This document shows positions 50,562-58,940 of a stretch of 64,000 nt of DNA, one piece after another. The position numbers and the translations under genes were made by a program. The notes under the pieces are model-generated. The model was not told where the DNA came from. It was given only the letters and a program-made list of their open reading frames with translations, and did no database searches. Each line of letters starts with the position of its first letter. Position 1 is the stretch's first letter. Source of the DNA: JBBROH01 sp038229595 (GTDB lineage: Bacteria; Chloroflexota; Chloroflexia; QHBQ01); the NCBI GenBank assembly GCA_038229595.1, contig JBBROH010000002.1, forward strand, positions 16,792 to 80,791. The letters run 5' to 3'.

Positions 50562-53500
50562 CTACTGTGCGCCAGCCTCCTTTGCTTCGCCGACGACCGC
50601 TGGCTCGGCGGCTGGCTCGGCCACGGCCAATAGGCTAGCCTGCTGGGCCGTCTCCGCCAGCGGGCCAGGCTCGTCCGCCGTTGCTTCAACCAGTGGTGGG
50701 GCAGGCGGGCTAGCCCCATCAGGTGACGTTGCCTCGGCCTGCTGATCGCCAGGTGGCTGGCTAGCTGCCACTGCGGGCGGCATGGCGGGCGCACTCTTTG
50801 GCTGGCCGCCCTGGGCTGCCCGTTTCTCGGCGGCACGGCGGGTCATCTCCGCTTGCAAGATCGGCACCTGGTGGTCAGCAGGGTTGAGGCGCGTCAGGCG
50901 GGCGTACAGCTTGGCCGCCTGCCCAAACTCCTGCTTGACGGTCAGCAGCTTGCCCAGGGCGTAGTACGCCTCCGTGTCCTCCGGGGCGAGGCCGATCACC
51001 TGATGCAGGGCGGCTTCGGCCTCTTGCAGGTTGCCCTGCTGCATACAGATGCGGGCAATGGCCTTCTGCTCCTTCACCGCATCGCCCAGGCGACCAGCCT
51101 GGATGTGCAGGTTGATCAACTGCTGGCGGGCCTCTACATCGTTCGGCGAAATGCGGGTGATGCGGTCGTAGATGTCGTAGGCGGCCTGCTGCTTACTCAT
51201 CATCCACTGTATTTCGGCGGCCTGTTGCAGGCTCCGCACCGCGTCCTTGAGCATACCGCTCTTTTGTTGCAGGTCGGCCAGCGTATCAAGCTCGTTCAAG
51301 CCCTGCTCGATCAGCCCGCGCTTGAGGTAGATTTCGCTCAGGCGTTGGCGGATGGCGATGTTGGAGGGGGCTAGCAGGGTCATCTGCAAAAGGGTTTCGA
51401 TCTGCTTGTCGGTCTGGAAGCTAGCCTTGTAGTGTTCGACCAGTTCGTTGAGCGCGGTCAGGGCTTTCGGCAACTGCCCCTGGCGGAAGTAGAGGTCGGA
51501 GAGGCGGGTGTACACTTCGCGGTCATAAGGCAGCATCCGCTTCAGTTCTTCGAGGTAGACCACCGCGCTGTCCGCATCACCGCTGAGAGAGTAGGCTTCG
51601 GCGAGACTGTGGTAGACGTTGGCGCGCAAAGGCAGGCGGGCGAAGGCGTAGTTGGGCCGAGGCGAGAGGGGCGCGTCGTCACCCTCAATCAGGGTACGAA
51701 CCTGCTCAAGGCTGCGGGCTGCTTCTTGCCCGCGCCCAGCAGCGACGTAGAGTTCGCCGAGCAGGTTACGCATCAGTACATCAAGCAGCGTAGTACCTAG
51801 CGGCGGCAACTGGCGGATGCCCCGTTCGAGGCTGGCTATCGCCTCGTCGCGGCTCGCGGCCCGCTGCAACAGAGCGAGGCTGTAGTCGAAGTCGGGCAGG
51901 AAGTGGCGCATAGCGGCCCGGCTATACTCGCCCACCGCTGCCTCATGGTCGGGTGCGTTGCGTTCGCTGCGGCTCAACACCTCGTTGAGCGCGTCCCAGC
52001 GGGTCTCCTCCCCCTGGATGGTGAGCAGAGTGTTGAGCCGCACCATCGCCAGCGTATTACCCGCCTCTATTTCCAGGACGCGGCGCAGTTCGCCCATCGC
52101 TTCGCTGTAGCGTTCGCGGCTAGAGAGGAAGTCAGCGTAGGCCAGGCGCACCGCTGCATTCTGGGGCGCAAGCTGGCGGGCGCGGCGGTACTCCTCGGCA
52201 GCCCGCTCGTCCTGGGCCAGTTGGGTGTAGATGCGGGCCATCTCCATGTACTGGCCTGCCGCATCCTCTTTGCGGCTGAGGTCAACCAGCAGGGCGGCGT
52301 AGCGACCGCGCAGACCGAGATTGTTGCCATCGTAGGCGAGGATGCGCTGATATATGTCAGCAGCAGCCTGCGGTTCGCCGCGCACTAGATACAGATCGAG
52401 GGTAGTCTGGAACTTGGTCAGCGCGTCTTCGGTGCGCCCCTGGCCGAGGTAGAGTTCCCCCAGCTTGAGGTGGACGGGCAGATAGTCAGGAGCAAGGCGG
52501 ATCACCTCGAAAGCGGTGTCCACTGCCGCATAGTAGGCTTGCTGTTCGCCATAGCCTTGCAGGTCGATCAACATCTGGTTAACAGTATGGCTGAGGTTCT
52601 GGGCCTCACGGCTGGCCCGTGCCGCCATCGCCTGCTCTACATTGGGCGGGGGGGTGGCAGCTTCGGCGCGTAGGCTACGGATAGCACCGCCGCGGCTCTC
52701 TGCGGGCAGCCCACTTTCGGCCAGCCTGGTAGTCGGCTGAACATTGCTCTGGCTACCCTCGTCCAGCCGTCGCAGGGGGGCAGGCACGGCGGCAGGCGGC
52801 GGGTCTGGCTCGGCAGGGGCGGGCGCGCGCAGGTAGTCAGTGATCGGGCGCAGGGTGTCAGACTCGCGCAGGCGACCGCTCAACACCTCTGGCGACCGCG
52901 CAACCAACCCCACTGCATTGTCCTGGTCTACGCCACCCTCGGCTCCACTGAGGCGCATCAGCTTGGCGCGCATGGAGTCTTCGGTCAGCGACTCCGCCTT
53001 GCGCCGAATCTCGTCGGTGCGCTCCTTGTTCCACTTGCGGCTTTGCAGGAAACCCGCCAGGCTGGTGTAGAGGCTAGCAGCACGAGAGGTATTTTGCAGG
53101 GCGGTGTAGGTGCTGGCAGCGGCCTCGTAGAGTTGGATCAGGTCTTCGATCTCGCCCTTGCCGATGGTTTGCATATTGATCAGGCGCAGAGCGTTGTCAT
53201 AAGCACCACCAGCGGCAGGCAGGTTGCCCAACGCCCGCTGGCTTTCGCCCATGCTGTAGTAGGCAGACATGGCGTACTCCTCGTCCTGGGCGATCACCTG
53301 GAACTGGTCAACCGCCTGCTGGTGCTGACCGCCAAGCTGGTAGAGCAGGCCGAGGTTGAACACCACGTCAGGCCGCTTCACCCCGCTGTTGACTAGGCTT
53401 TCGTAGATGCGGGCGGCAGCGGCGTACTGTCTACGCTCCTGGTAGCCATTGGCGAGGGCGAACATCTCGTTTACCTGGGTCTGGCTCAGTTCAGTGCCAG

Positions 53501-54143
53501 CCACCTTCGCGAGTGCGGGGGCGGCGGCAGCAGTGGCGGTCTGCCCCTCGGTGGCAATGCGGCGTAGGCGGAACAGAAGGTCGCGGGCTTCGCGACTCTC
53601 TGGATCGAGGCTGGTAGCGGCTTCAGCCAGGCGGATCGCCTCATCCGTGTTGTTCTGCTCAAGGGCAAGGTTGGCGAGGGTCAGGTAGGCCGCGACCGTC
53701 GCGCCAGTATCGCCAATGGCGCGGCTCAATTCGGCAATACGTTGATAGATGGTCTTGTTCTTCGGCTCCAAGCGGGTTAGTTCTTGCAGAGCCTTGATCG
53801 CTTCGCCAGCCTGGTTCTGCTGCTCAAACAGGTCGGCCAGCCGAAAGTAGGTGCGCGAGGCATCGGCGGTGCGCTCAGTGGCAGCATAAATCTCGGCCAG
53901 TTGGCCCTGGACAAAGGTATCCTGCGGCTGTTTCTCGGCCAGCGCACTGTACTCGCGCAGGGCATCGGGCCACTGCTTGAGGCGCAGGTGGGCGAGGGCG
54001 AGGTTACCACGAGCGGAGAGGTCGTCGGGGAACTCAGCTATCGCCCGCTGGTACTCCTTGAGCGCACGATCCCATTGGTTCTGCCAGGCGTAGTCATGAC
54101 CACGCTTGAGGGCCGTCTCGAACAATGCTCTATTACCAGCCAT
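50562..54143 (-). CDS. Large TPR-repeat protein
   Basis: 1193 aa from ATG 54143 (MAGNRALFETALKR, GGGGAG upstream); the longer frame to 54353 is antisense noise. At least 15 tetratricopeptide repeats (for example ALKEYQRAIAEFPDDLSARG, LQGYGEQQAYYAAVDTAFEV and AALHQVIGLAPEDTEAYYAL) are split by a low-complexity Pro-rich linker near residues 480-560. A C-terminal Ala/Pro-rich tail follows. No signal peptide, so a cytoplasmic scaffold. It precedes cdaA by 82 bp on the same strand, so a link to envelope control is possible (inference). Confidence 0.85.
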   Translation of the reverse strand: MAGNRALFETALKRGHDYAWQNQWDRALKEYQRAIAEFPDDLSARGNLALAHLRLKQWPDALREYSALAEKQPQDTFVQGQLAEIYAATERTADASRTYFRLADLFEQQNQAGEAIKALQELTRLEPKNKTIYQRIAELSRAIGDTGATVAAYLTLANLALEQNNTDEAIRLAEAATSLDPESREARDLLFRLRRIATEGQTATAAAAPALAKVAGTELSQTQVNEMFALANGYQERRQYAAAARIYESLVNSGVKRPDVVFNLGLLYQLGGQHQQAVDQFQVIAQDEEYAMSAYYSMGESQRALGNLPAAGGAYDNALRLINMQTIGKGEIEDLIQLYEAAASTYTALQNTSRAASLYTSLAGFLQSRKWNKERTDEIRRKAESLTEDSMRAKLMRLSGAEGGVDQDNAVGLVARSPEVLSGRLRESDTLRPITDYLRAPAPAEPDPPPAAVPAPLRRLDEGSQSNVQPTTRLAESGLPAESRGGAIRSLRAEAATPPPNVEQAMAARASREAQNLSHTVNQMLIDLQGYGEQQAYYAAVDTAFEVIRLAPDYLPVHLKLGELYLGQGRTEDALTKFQTTLDLYLVRGEPQAAADIYQRILAYDGNNLGLRGRYAALLVDLSRKEDAAGQYMEMARIYTQLAQDERAAEEYRRARQLAPQNAAVRLAYADFLSSRERYSEAMGELRRVLEIEAGNTLAMVRLNTLLTIQGEETRWDALNEVLSRSERNAPDHEAAVGEYSRAAMRHFLPDFDYSLALLQRAASRDEAIASLERGIRQLPPLGTTLLDVLMRNLLGELYVAAGRGQEAARSLEQVRTLIEGDDAPLSPRPNYAFARLPLRANVYHSLAEAYSLSGDADSAVVYLEELKRMLPYDREVYTRLSDLYFRQGQLPKALTALNELVEHYKASFQTDKQIETLLQMTLLAPSNIAIRQRLSEIYLKRGLIEQGLNELDTLADLQQKSGMLKDAVRSLQQAAEIQWMMSKQQAAYDIYDRITRISPNDVEARQQLINLHIQAGRLGDAVKEQKAIARICMQQGNLQEAEAALHQVIGLAPEDTEAYYALGKLLTVKQEFGQAAKLYARLTRLNPADHQVPILQAEMTRRAAEKRAAQGGQPKSAPAMPPAVAASQPPGDQQAEATSPDGASPPAPPLVEATADEPGPLAETAQQASLLAVAEPAAEPAVVGEAKEAGAQ

Positions 54144-54179
54144 GCTTTCACTCCCCGAACTTTGGCAAATTGGCAAGCG

Positions 54180-54185
54180 ATTATA
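54180..54185 (-). promoter_or_regulatory. Second -10 box for the TPR gene
   Basis: TATAAT on the minus strand, closer to the start than the main promoter (37 bp before ATG 54143). Confidence 0.35.
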
Positions 54186-54212
54186 GAGGCAGAAGGTCGG
54201 TTGCCTGCCCCT

Positions 54213-54241
54213 ATTATCGCGCCAATCACCTAATATGTCAA
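54213..54241 (-). promoter_or_regulatory. Promoter of TPR-cdaA-cdaR-glmS block
   Basis: Consensus TTGACA (54236-54241), 17-bp spacer, GATAAT (54213-54218) on the minus strand. The next promoter-like element before glmS is weak, so this may drive the whole block. Confidence 0.75.
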
Positions 54242-54464
54242 CGCAGGCGGCGAGGGAAAGCAGGATTGCGGCAAAGTAGGTACTGCATCTTGTGCTACGT
54301 AGGGGCGGGCGGCGGCCCAGCGCGGGGAGGCGGCCCAACGCGGGAGGGCGCACGGCTCACGGCGGGTGATGCCGCCCTTCGGCCCACAGGTCTGGACTGA
54401 GGATGAGCCGATGGCGGGTATTCTGATCCACGGCCCTGCCGAGCGCGGTGCTGGCTGAAGCACA
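54242..54464. other. Intergenic region without a recognised gene
   Basis: About 220 bp between the TPR promoter and the dnaI terminator. It contains an imperfect 18-bp tandem pair (54311-54328 and 54329-54346, GGCGGCCCAGCGCGGGGA-like) and GC-rich sequence; no plausible start with Shine-Dalgarno, no RNA gene seen. Confidence 0.5.
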
Positions 54465-54494
54465 AAGGAGCGCAGCCAGGCGGCTATGCTCCTT
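54465..54494 (-). terminator. Terminator of the rplI-dnaB-dnaD-dnaI operon
   Basis: AAGGAGC / GCTCCTT stem with an inner AGCC/GGCT pair, 12 bp after the loader gene stop, followed by TTTGTG on the minus strand. Confidence 0.6.
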
Positions 54495-54506
54495 CGTTAC
54501 TCCGCA

Positions 54507-55499
54507 TCACCTGCGCCGCTGGCGGTAGTCGGGTGCCTGGATGAAGCGTTGCAGGCAGAGGTCAACATCAAAGATGCGCGAGCGGATGCGCGGTTCGATG
54601 CTGTCAGGGTAGACGTTGCTGGTGATCACCGTGGGCTTACGCATATTATAGCGGTGGTTGAGGATTTGGAACAGCTTCTCCTTCGCCCAGCTAGTCGCGT
54701 TCTCCGTCCCCAGGTCGTCGAGGACAAAGAGGGCGGCGTTGCGGATTTGCTCAAACCGCTGGTCGTAGGTGCTTTCGCTGCCGGGGGCATAGGCGGCTCG
54801 TAGCTGGTCGAGCAGGTCGGGGGCGACCGCGAAGTAGGTGGAGATGCCGCTGCGAACGGCCTCGTTGGCGATAGCCGCAGCCAGATGTGTCTTGCCGCAG
54901 CCAATATCGCCCATCAACAGCAGCCAGTCGTTCAGGTTGCTGGCGTAATCGCGAGCGGCGGTGTAGGCTTCGCGCACCCCCGGTAGGCTGTGGTCGAAGT
55001 TGGCGAAGGTCTTGTCGCGAAAAGCGTCGAGGTTGGAGAGTTCGGCCAGCTTGCTCTTTTGGCGGCTAGAATTGTCCTGGGCGCGGCACTTGCAGGGAAA
55101 GATACGCCCAAAGTTGGGCGAACTGGTCTCAGCATCAAGGCGCAGCCAGCCCGACCCCTTGCAGCGGGGGCAGACTTCCTTTGGCTCTTGCGGCTGGCCG
55201 ACCCCACGCACCTCAAGCTCAAGCTCGTCCTCTGCCGCTGGCACAGCGACCAGCAGACGCGGACGGCGCACTGCTGGGGTCGGGGGTGGGGCTGGCACTG
55301 GCTGGGCGAAGCTACGCCCGTCCATGCGGCTCCGCTCGGTTGGCGCGGCTGGCGAGGGGACGGTAGAGGGCGATTCAGCCTCCACTGCTACCGTCTCCAC
55401 TGCCAGTTCCACGTTGGAATATGTGCGCGTATTTTCCCGTCGTGAACTCCTGGGGATCGAGATGTTCATTCCCTTGATTACGTCGTGCAGACTGTCCAT
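54507..55499 (-). CDS. DnaC/DnaI-type helicase loader ATPase
   Basis: About 330 aa from ATG 55499 (MDSLHDVIKG, GAGGG upstream); ATG 55469 (MNISIP) is an alternative. A flexible Pro-rich N-terminus is followed by a Zn-finger-like segment (CPRCKGSGW ... CKC, about 108-140). The AAA+ domain has Walker A GDIGCGKTHLAAAIA, Walker B ALFVLDDLGTE and an arginine-finger region. It loads the DnaB ring. It starts inside the 3' end of the dnaD-like gene (125-bp overlap), so translation is coupled. Confidence 0.88.
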   Translation of the reverse strand: MDSLHDVIKGMNISIPRSSRRENTRTYSNVELAVETVAVEAESPSTVPSPAAPTERSRMDGRSFAQPVPAPPPTPAVRRPRLLVAVPAAEDELELEVRGVGQPQEPKEVCPRCKGSGWLRLDAETSSPNFGRIFPCKCRAQDNSSRQKSKLAELSNLDAFRDKTFANFDHSLPGVREAYTAARDYASNLNDWLLLMGDIGCGKTHLAAAIANEAVRSGISTYFAVAPDLLDQLRAAYAPGSESTYDQRFEQIRNAALFVLDDLGTENATSWAKEKLFQILNHRYNMRKPTVITSNVYPDSIEPRIRSRIFDVDLCLQRFIQAPDYRQRRR

Positions 55500-56304
55500 C
55501 GCCTTTACCCTCAGTTTCCCACTTCTGCAAGATGCGTTCGATATACCGCCAACTACGCTTGTTATAACTGACTGCCTCGGTGAAAGCCTGCTCAATCCAC
55601 TCGGTTGGATAGTGCTGCTGGGCTGCCGCCAGTTGCTCGGCCAGCAGCGGGGTCAGCACGCCGATGTTCTGTTCATAGAGCGCAAAGATGTTGGGCCGCA
55701 GCGGAACCACCCGCATTCGCTTGGGCTTCGGCTGGGCTGCCGCCCGATAGGTCGCATCCAGGCCCAGGTCAATGCCCGCCAGGTCGATCTCGCCACCCTT
55801 CCACTGCTGCACCACCTCGCGGTTCCACGGGGTGTTGACCATGTAGCAGAGTTCCTTGCGCGTGCGCCGCCGATTGCTGCCCCCCTCGAAAGCCCCTGCT
55901 CGTGACCGCTCGATTTTGACCAGCAGCGGCTCAGCTGGCTGGGCTTCCACCTCCTGCTCCTCCCCCTTCGCGGCTGGCAGGGCGGGCAGCTTGATCGTCA
56001 GGCCCAGCAGGGTGGCGCGGGCGACCGCCAGTTCCAACCCCTCGATCAGCAACTCCTCGGCTGGGCGTGGGCTGCTGGTTACCCCCTGCCCCTTCAATCC
56101 TGCCAGCAGCCGCTGATCAGCCCGCAACTCCTGGTAGCTGACCCCTCGCGGGAAGCCGCGCTTGAGCGAGAGCAGCAGGAAGACGTGCAGTGTCACCTTC
56201 ACCTCGCTCATACTGGTGATCGTGGGCAGCACCTCGGTGAAGAAGTCTGCTGGGACGGAGACTAGCTCCACCCTGTCCTGGGGCTTCATGAATCCAGCGA
56301 ACAT
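55375..56304 (-). CDS. DnaD-domain primosome protein
   Basis: 309 aa. The N-terminal winged-helix-like region (FFTEVLPTITSMSEVKVTLH) and C-terminal DnaB_2/DnaD domain (about 210-270; IGVLTPLLAEQLAAAQQHYP, then SYNKRSWRYIERILQKWE) identify a DnaD-like replication initiation protein. Start ATG 56304 has AGGGG 8 nt upstream and matches the family N-terminus. It overlaps the dnaB 3' frame by 188 bp and the loader start by 125 bp. DnaD proteins help open and load helicase in Firmicutes. Confidence 0.88.
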   Translation of the reverse strand: MFAGFMKPQDRVELVSVPADFFTEVLPTITSMSEVKVTLHVFLLLSLKRGFPRGVSYQELRADQRLLAGLKGQGVTSSPRPAEELLIEGLELAVARATLLGLTIKLPALPAAKGEEQEVEAQPAEPLLVKIERSRAGAFEGGSNRRRTRKELCYMVNTPWNREVVQQWKGGEIDLAGIDLGLDATYRAAAQPKPKRMRVVPLRPNIFALYEQNIGVLTPLLAEQLAAAQQHYPTEWIEQAFTEAVSYNKRSWRYIERILQKWETEGKGDGQSARRNQGNEHLDPQEFTTGKYAHIFQRGTGSGDGSSGG

Positions 56305-58786
56305 TGGCTAACCCCTGCCCTGGCTCATTGCCATAGTGCGTCTCCAGGTCAACAAACTTGGTCGTCTCCTTCTGGAAGAGAAGGCGCACAATACCAGTTG
56401 GCCCGTTGCGATGCTTGGCGATATGAATCTCGGCGATACCCTTCTTCTCGGTGTCGGGATCGTATATCTCCTCGCGGTAGATGAACATCACTATATCAGC
56501 ATCTTGTTCGATGGAGCCGCTCTCTCTCAAGTCGGATAGCATCGGTACGTGCGATTGGCGCGACTCTACGCCACGCGAAAGCTGGGCAGCAGCGACCACT
56601 GGCACGTTCAGTTCGCGGGCCAGCAGCTTGAGGCCACGCGATATTTCGCTGACTTCCTGCACGCGGTTGCTGTCGCCACTGCTGCCGCGCCGCCCCTGCA
56701 TCAATTGCAGGTAGTCTACGATGATCATGTCCACGCCAGTTGAGGCTTGCAGGCGGCGGGCTTTGGAGCGCAGTTCGGAGGCGGAGAGGCCAGGGGTGTC
56801 ATCAATGTAGATTGGGGCAAGGGCGAGGTCGCCAAAGGCGCGGGTGAGAGCCTGCCGCTGCTCGTCGGTCAGGTAGCCGTTGCGGATGCTGTGCGTCTCT
56901 ACCCCAGTCTCCATCGCTAGCAGGCGCAGGGCTAGCTGCTCCTTCGACATTTCCAGGCTGAACACCCCCACCCGCTTGCCGTAGCGAACAGCAGTGTTAT
57001 AGGCCATACTCATGCAGAAGGAAGTGTTGTGTACACAGATGTCGTTGGCGATAAAGTTTGCGCCGTCTGGTACACAGAGGTCGTACACCTGATGCTCACC
57101 AATCGGCTCGATAGCCACGATCTCGTCCCAATAGAGGTCTGGGCTGGCGAGCATAACCAGCCCTACCGCTTGCTGCACTGGGGCGGAGCGAGCAGTCTGG
57201 CTGTGGCCCGATGCAGCAGCGGTGCTAACCAGTTCGCGGCTAGCGACGGTCTGCAAGCTGGCAACCTGGGCCTGCGCTCCAGGCCAGCCGATCTGCTGCT
57301 GGTAGACAGCTAGCCCCTCGGCGGAGCTTATCGCTACCTGCCAGGCGCGGGCCATCTCTCGCGACAGCTTGGCAACGATGCCGAAGCGGGTAAGGGCGTG
57401 CTGCACATCCTCGGCCAGTCCTCGCGCTGCGGTGGCGAAGGCGATCACGGACTGCTTGCCTTGCTGGTAGAGGCTGCCGCCGCGACTGAGCAGCCCACGT
57501 AGGAAGTCAGCCAGAGTTGCCCGCTCAAACTGCCAGACGCAGGCGGGGAACCGCTGCTCGGCATTGCCAACCCCCAGCCCTGCTTCGCGCAGCCAGAGCA
57601 GCAGTGGGTTTGCTGCCTGCCCAGCAGTGACTGTGCCGATCAGAACAGTACCCGCTTCACTCTGCACCAGGCAGGCAGGGAAGTTAGCGGCGATGATACT
57701 ACGAAGGTCTGCCGCCACTTGCTCGTCAGCGTTGGCAAACTGAACTGTGTCTTCGGCCAGGCTGCCGCCCGCGACATAGTAGGCCAGCAGGCGGGCCAAC
57801 CCTGCCGCTAGCTGACGCTTGCCAAAGACTGGCACGACTTGTGGCACCGCCACATACTGACCAACCGCGAGGTCGAGCAATGGCACCCAGCCGTTAGCGG
57901 TAAGGAAGGGGTGGCTGCCAGTTACCTCCACGTGGCGGCCCAGCAGCGTCGTCACCCGGTAGCAGGGCTTAACCCCGTTATCTACCCACTCGGCGATCTC
58001 GGTGGCCCGTACCTGACCAGCGGGCGAGAGGCCCAGCACGAACGGCAGGCGGCCCAGCACGTACTGCTGGATGGTCAGCCGTTCGCCAGTCGCAGGGTTG
58101 TCCACGAGGCTGTCGTGCTTGAGACACTTACCGACACTGGGGCGACAGGCGACGATCACCAGGTCGGAGGATTGCAGGCCGCCAGTGATCTCGTCAATGT
58201 CCACGAAGCCGGTGGGGACACCGCTCACCTCACCGCGATGCTGTTCGCGCTCGTTGATCGTGTCGAACACAGTGTCCAGCACGGTGCCGATGGGGACGAA
58301 GTCGCGCGCGCTCTGGCGTTGGGTTACGCCGAACAGCAGTTGCTCCGCCTCGTCCAGGGTCTGCTCCACGTCCTGCTCTTGGCGATAGCCGAGGCTGGCG
58401 ATCTGGCCGCCTGTAGCGATCAGGCGGCGGCGGATCGCCAACTGCTCAACGATGCGGGCGTAGAACTCAATGTGAACAGAGGTGGGGACATCCGAAGGGA
58501 GATCGGTGAGATAGGGCGCACCACCGATGAACTCCAGCCTGCTCTTGCGCTGCAATTCGTTGAGCAGCGTGACGAAATCACCAGGTTCGCGGCGGGCATA
58601 GAGGTCGAGGATAGCCTCATAGACGACTGCATGAGCCTCATTGTAGAAGTCGGGGGGCTTGAGGAAGGTAGCAATCTTGATTACAGCGTCACGGTCGATC
58701 AGCAAACTGCCAATCACCGCCTTCTCGGCTTCGACGTTGTATGGAACAGGGCGTTCAAGCACGCCAAGCATGGCAAGGTCAACCAT
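56117..58786 (-). CDS. dnaB: Replicative DNA helicase DnaB with intein
   Basis: 889 aa precursor. N-terminal DnaB domain (about 10-115), linker, then RecA-like ATPase interrupted at its P-loop by a 367-residue intein (residues 221-587). The spliced product has Walker A ARPSVGK-TSF, Walker B IIVDYLQLM and AKHRNGPTG near the end. Spliced size about 522 aa, of which the last about 65 residues (after FVDLETHYG) have no family match and overlap the dnaD-like gene by 188 bp. ATG 58786 has AGGGGGG upstream. Follows rplI on the same strand. Confidence 0.95.
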   Translation of the reverse strand: MVDLAMLGVLERPVPYNVEAEKAVIGSLLIDRDAVIKIATFLKPPDFYNEAHAVVYEAILDLYARREPGDFVTLLNELQRKSRLEFIGGAPYLTDLPSDVPTSVHIEFYARIVEQLAIRRRLIATGGQIASLGYRQEQDVEQTLDEAEQLLFGVTQRQSARDFVPIGTVLDTVFDTINEREQHRGEVSGVPTGFVDIDEITGGLQSSDLVIVACRPSVGKCLKHDSLVDNPATGERLTIQQYVLGRLPFVLGLSPAGQVRATEIAEWVDNGVKPCYRVTTLLGRHVEVTGSHPFLTANGWVPLLDLAVGQYVAVPQVVPVFGKRQLAAGLARLLAYYVAGGSLAEDTVQFANADEQVAADLRSIIAANFPACLVQSEAGTVLIGTVTAGQAANPLLLWLREAGLGVGNAEQRFPACVWQFERATLADFLRGLLSRGGSLYQQGKQSVIAFATAARGLAEDVQHALTRFGIVAKLSREMARAWQVAISSAEGLAVYQQQIGWPGAQAQVASLQTVASRELVSTAAASGHSQTARSAPVQQAVGLVMLASPDLYWDEIVAIEPIGEHQVYDLCVPDGANFIANDICVHNTSFCMSMAYNTAVRYGKRVGVFSLEMSKEQLALRLLAMETGVETHSIRNGYLTDEQRQALTRAFGDLALAPIYIDDTPGLSASELRSKARRLQASTGVDMIIVDYLQLMQGRRGSSGDSNRVQEVSEISRGLKLLARELNVPVVAAAQLSRGVESRQSHVPMLSDLRESGSIEQDADIVMFIYREEIYDPDTEKKGIAEIHIAKHRNGPTGIVRLLFQKETTKFVDLETHYGNEPGQGLANVRWIHEAPGQGGASLRPSRLLHRGAAHDHQYERGEGDTARLPAALAQARLPARGQLPGVAG
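57026..58126 (-). mobile_element. DnaB P-loop intein with degenerate LAGLIDADG endonuclease
   Basis: Residues 221-587 of DnaB, between GK and TS of the Walker A motif, the common DnaB intein site. Splicing residues: Cys1 (CLKHDSLV), block B TGSHPF, block F VYDLCVPDGANFIAND, block G VHN with terminal Asn and +1 Thr. The dodecapeptide motifs are LLAYYVAGGSL and FLRGLLSRGGSLY; both lack the catalytic acidic residue (Gly and Arg/Gly instead), so homing activity is probably lost while splicing should work. Confidence 0.9.
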
Positions 58787-58940
58787 CGGGACGGCCCCCC
58801 TCTAGCGACTGCGAACTCGTGGTTCAAGGCGAACGGCTTGCTTGCGACCACCCCCCCTCTTAAAGCCAGGGTGGAGAAGCGCAGCCATCGCGCCCTATTT
58901 AGTTTGTGCCAGCCCCTCTTTACAGCGGGGCAAGGATGGG

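Noticed and set aside
54242..54464. Possible tRNA or small RNA
   Set aside because: No T-arm GTTCGA-type sequence or cloverleaf arms were found.
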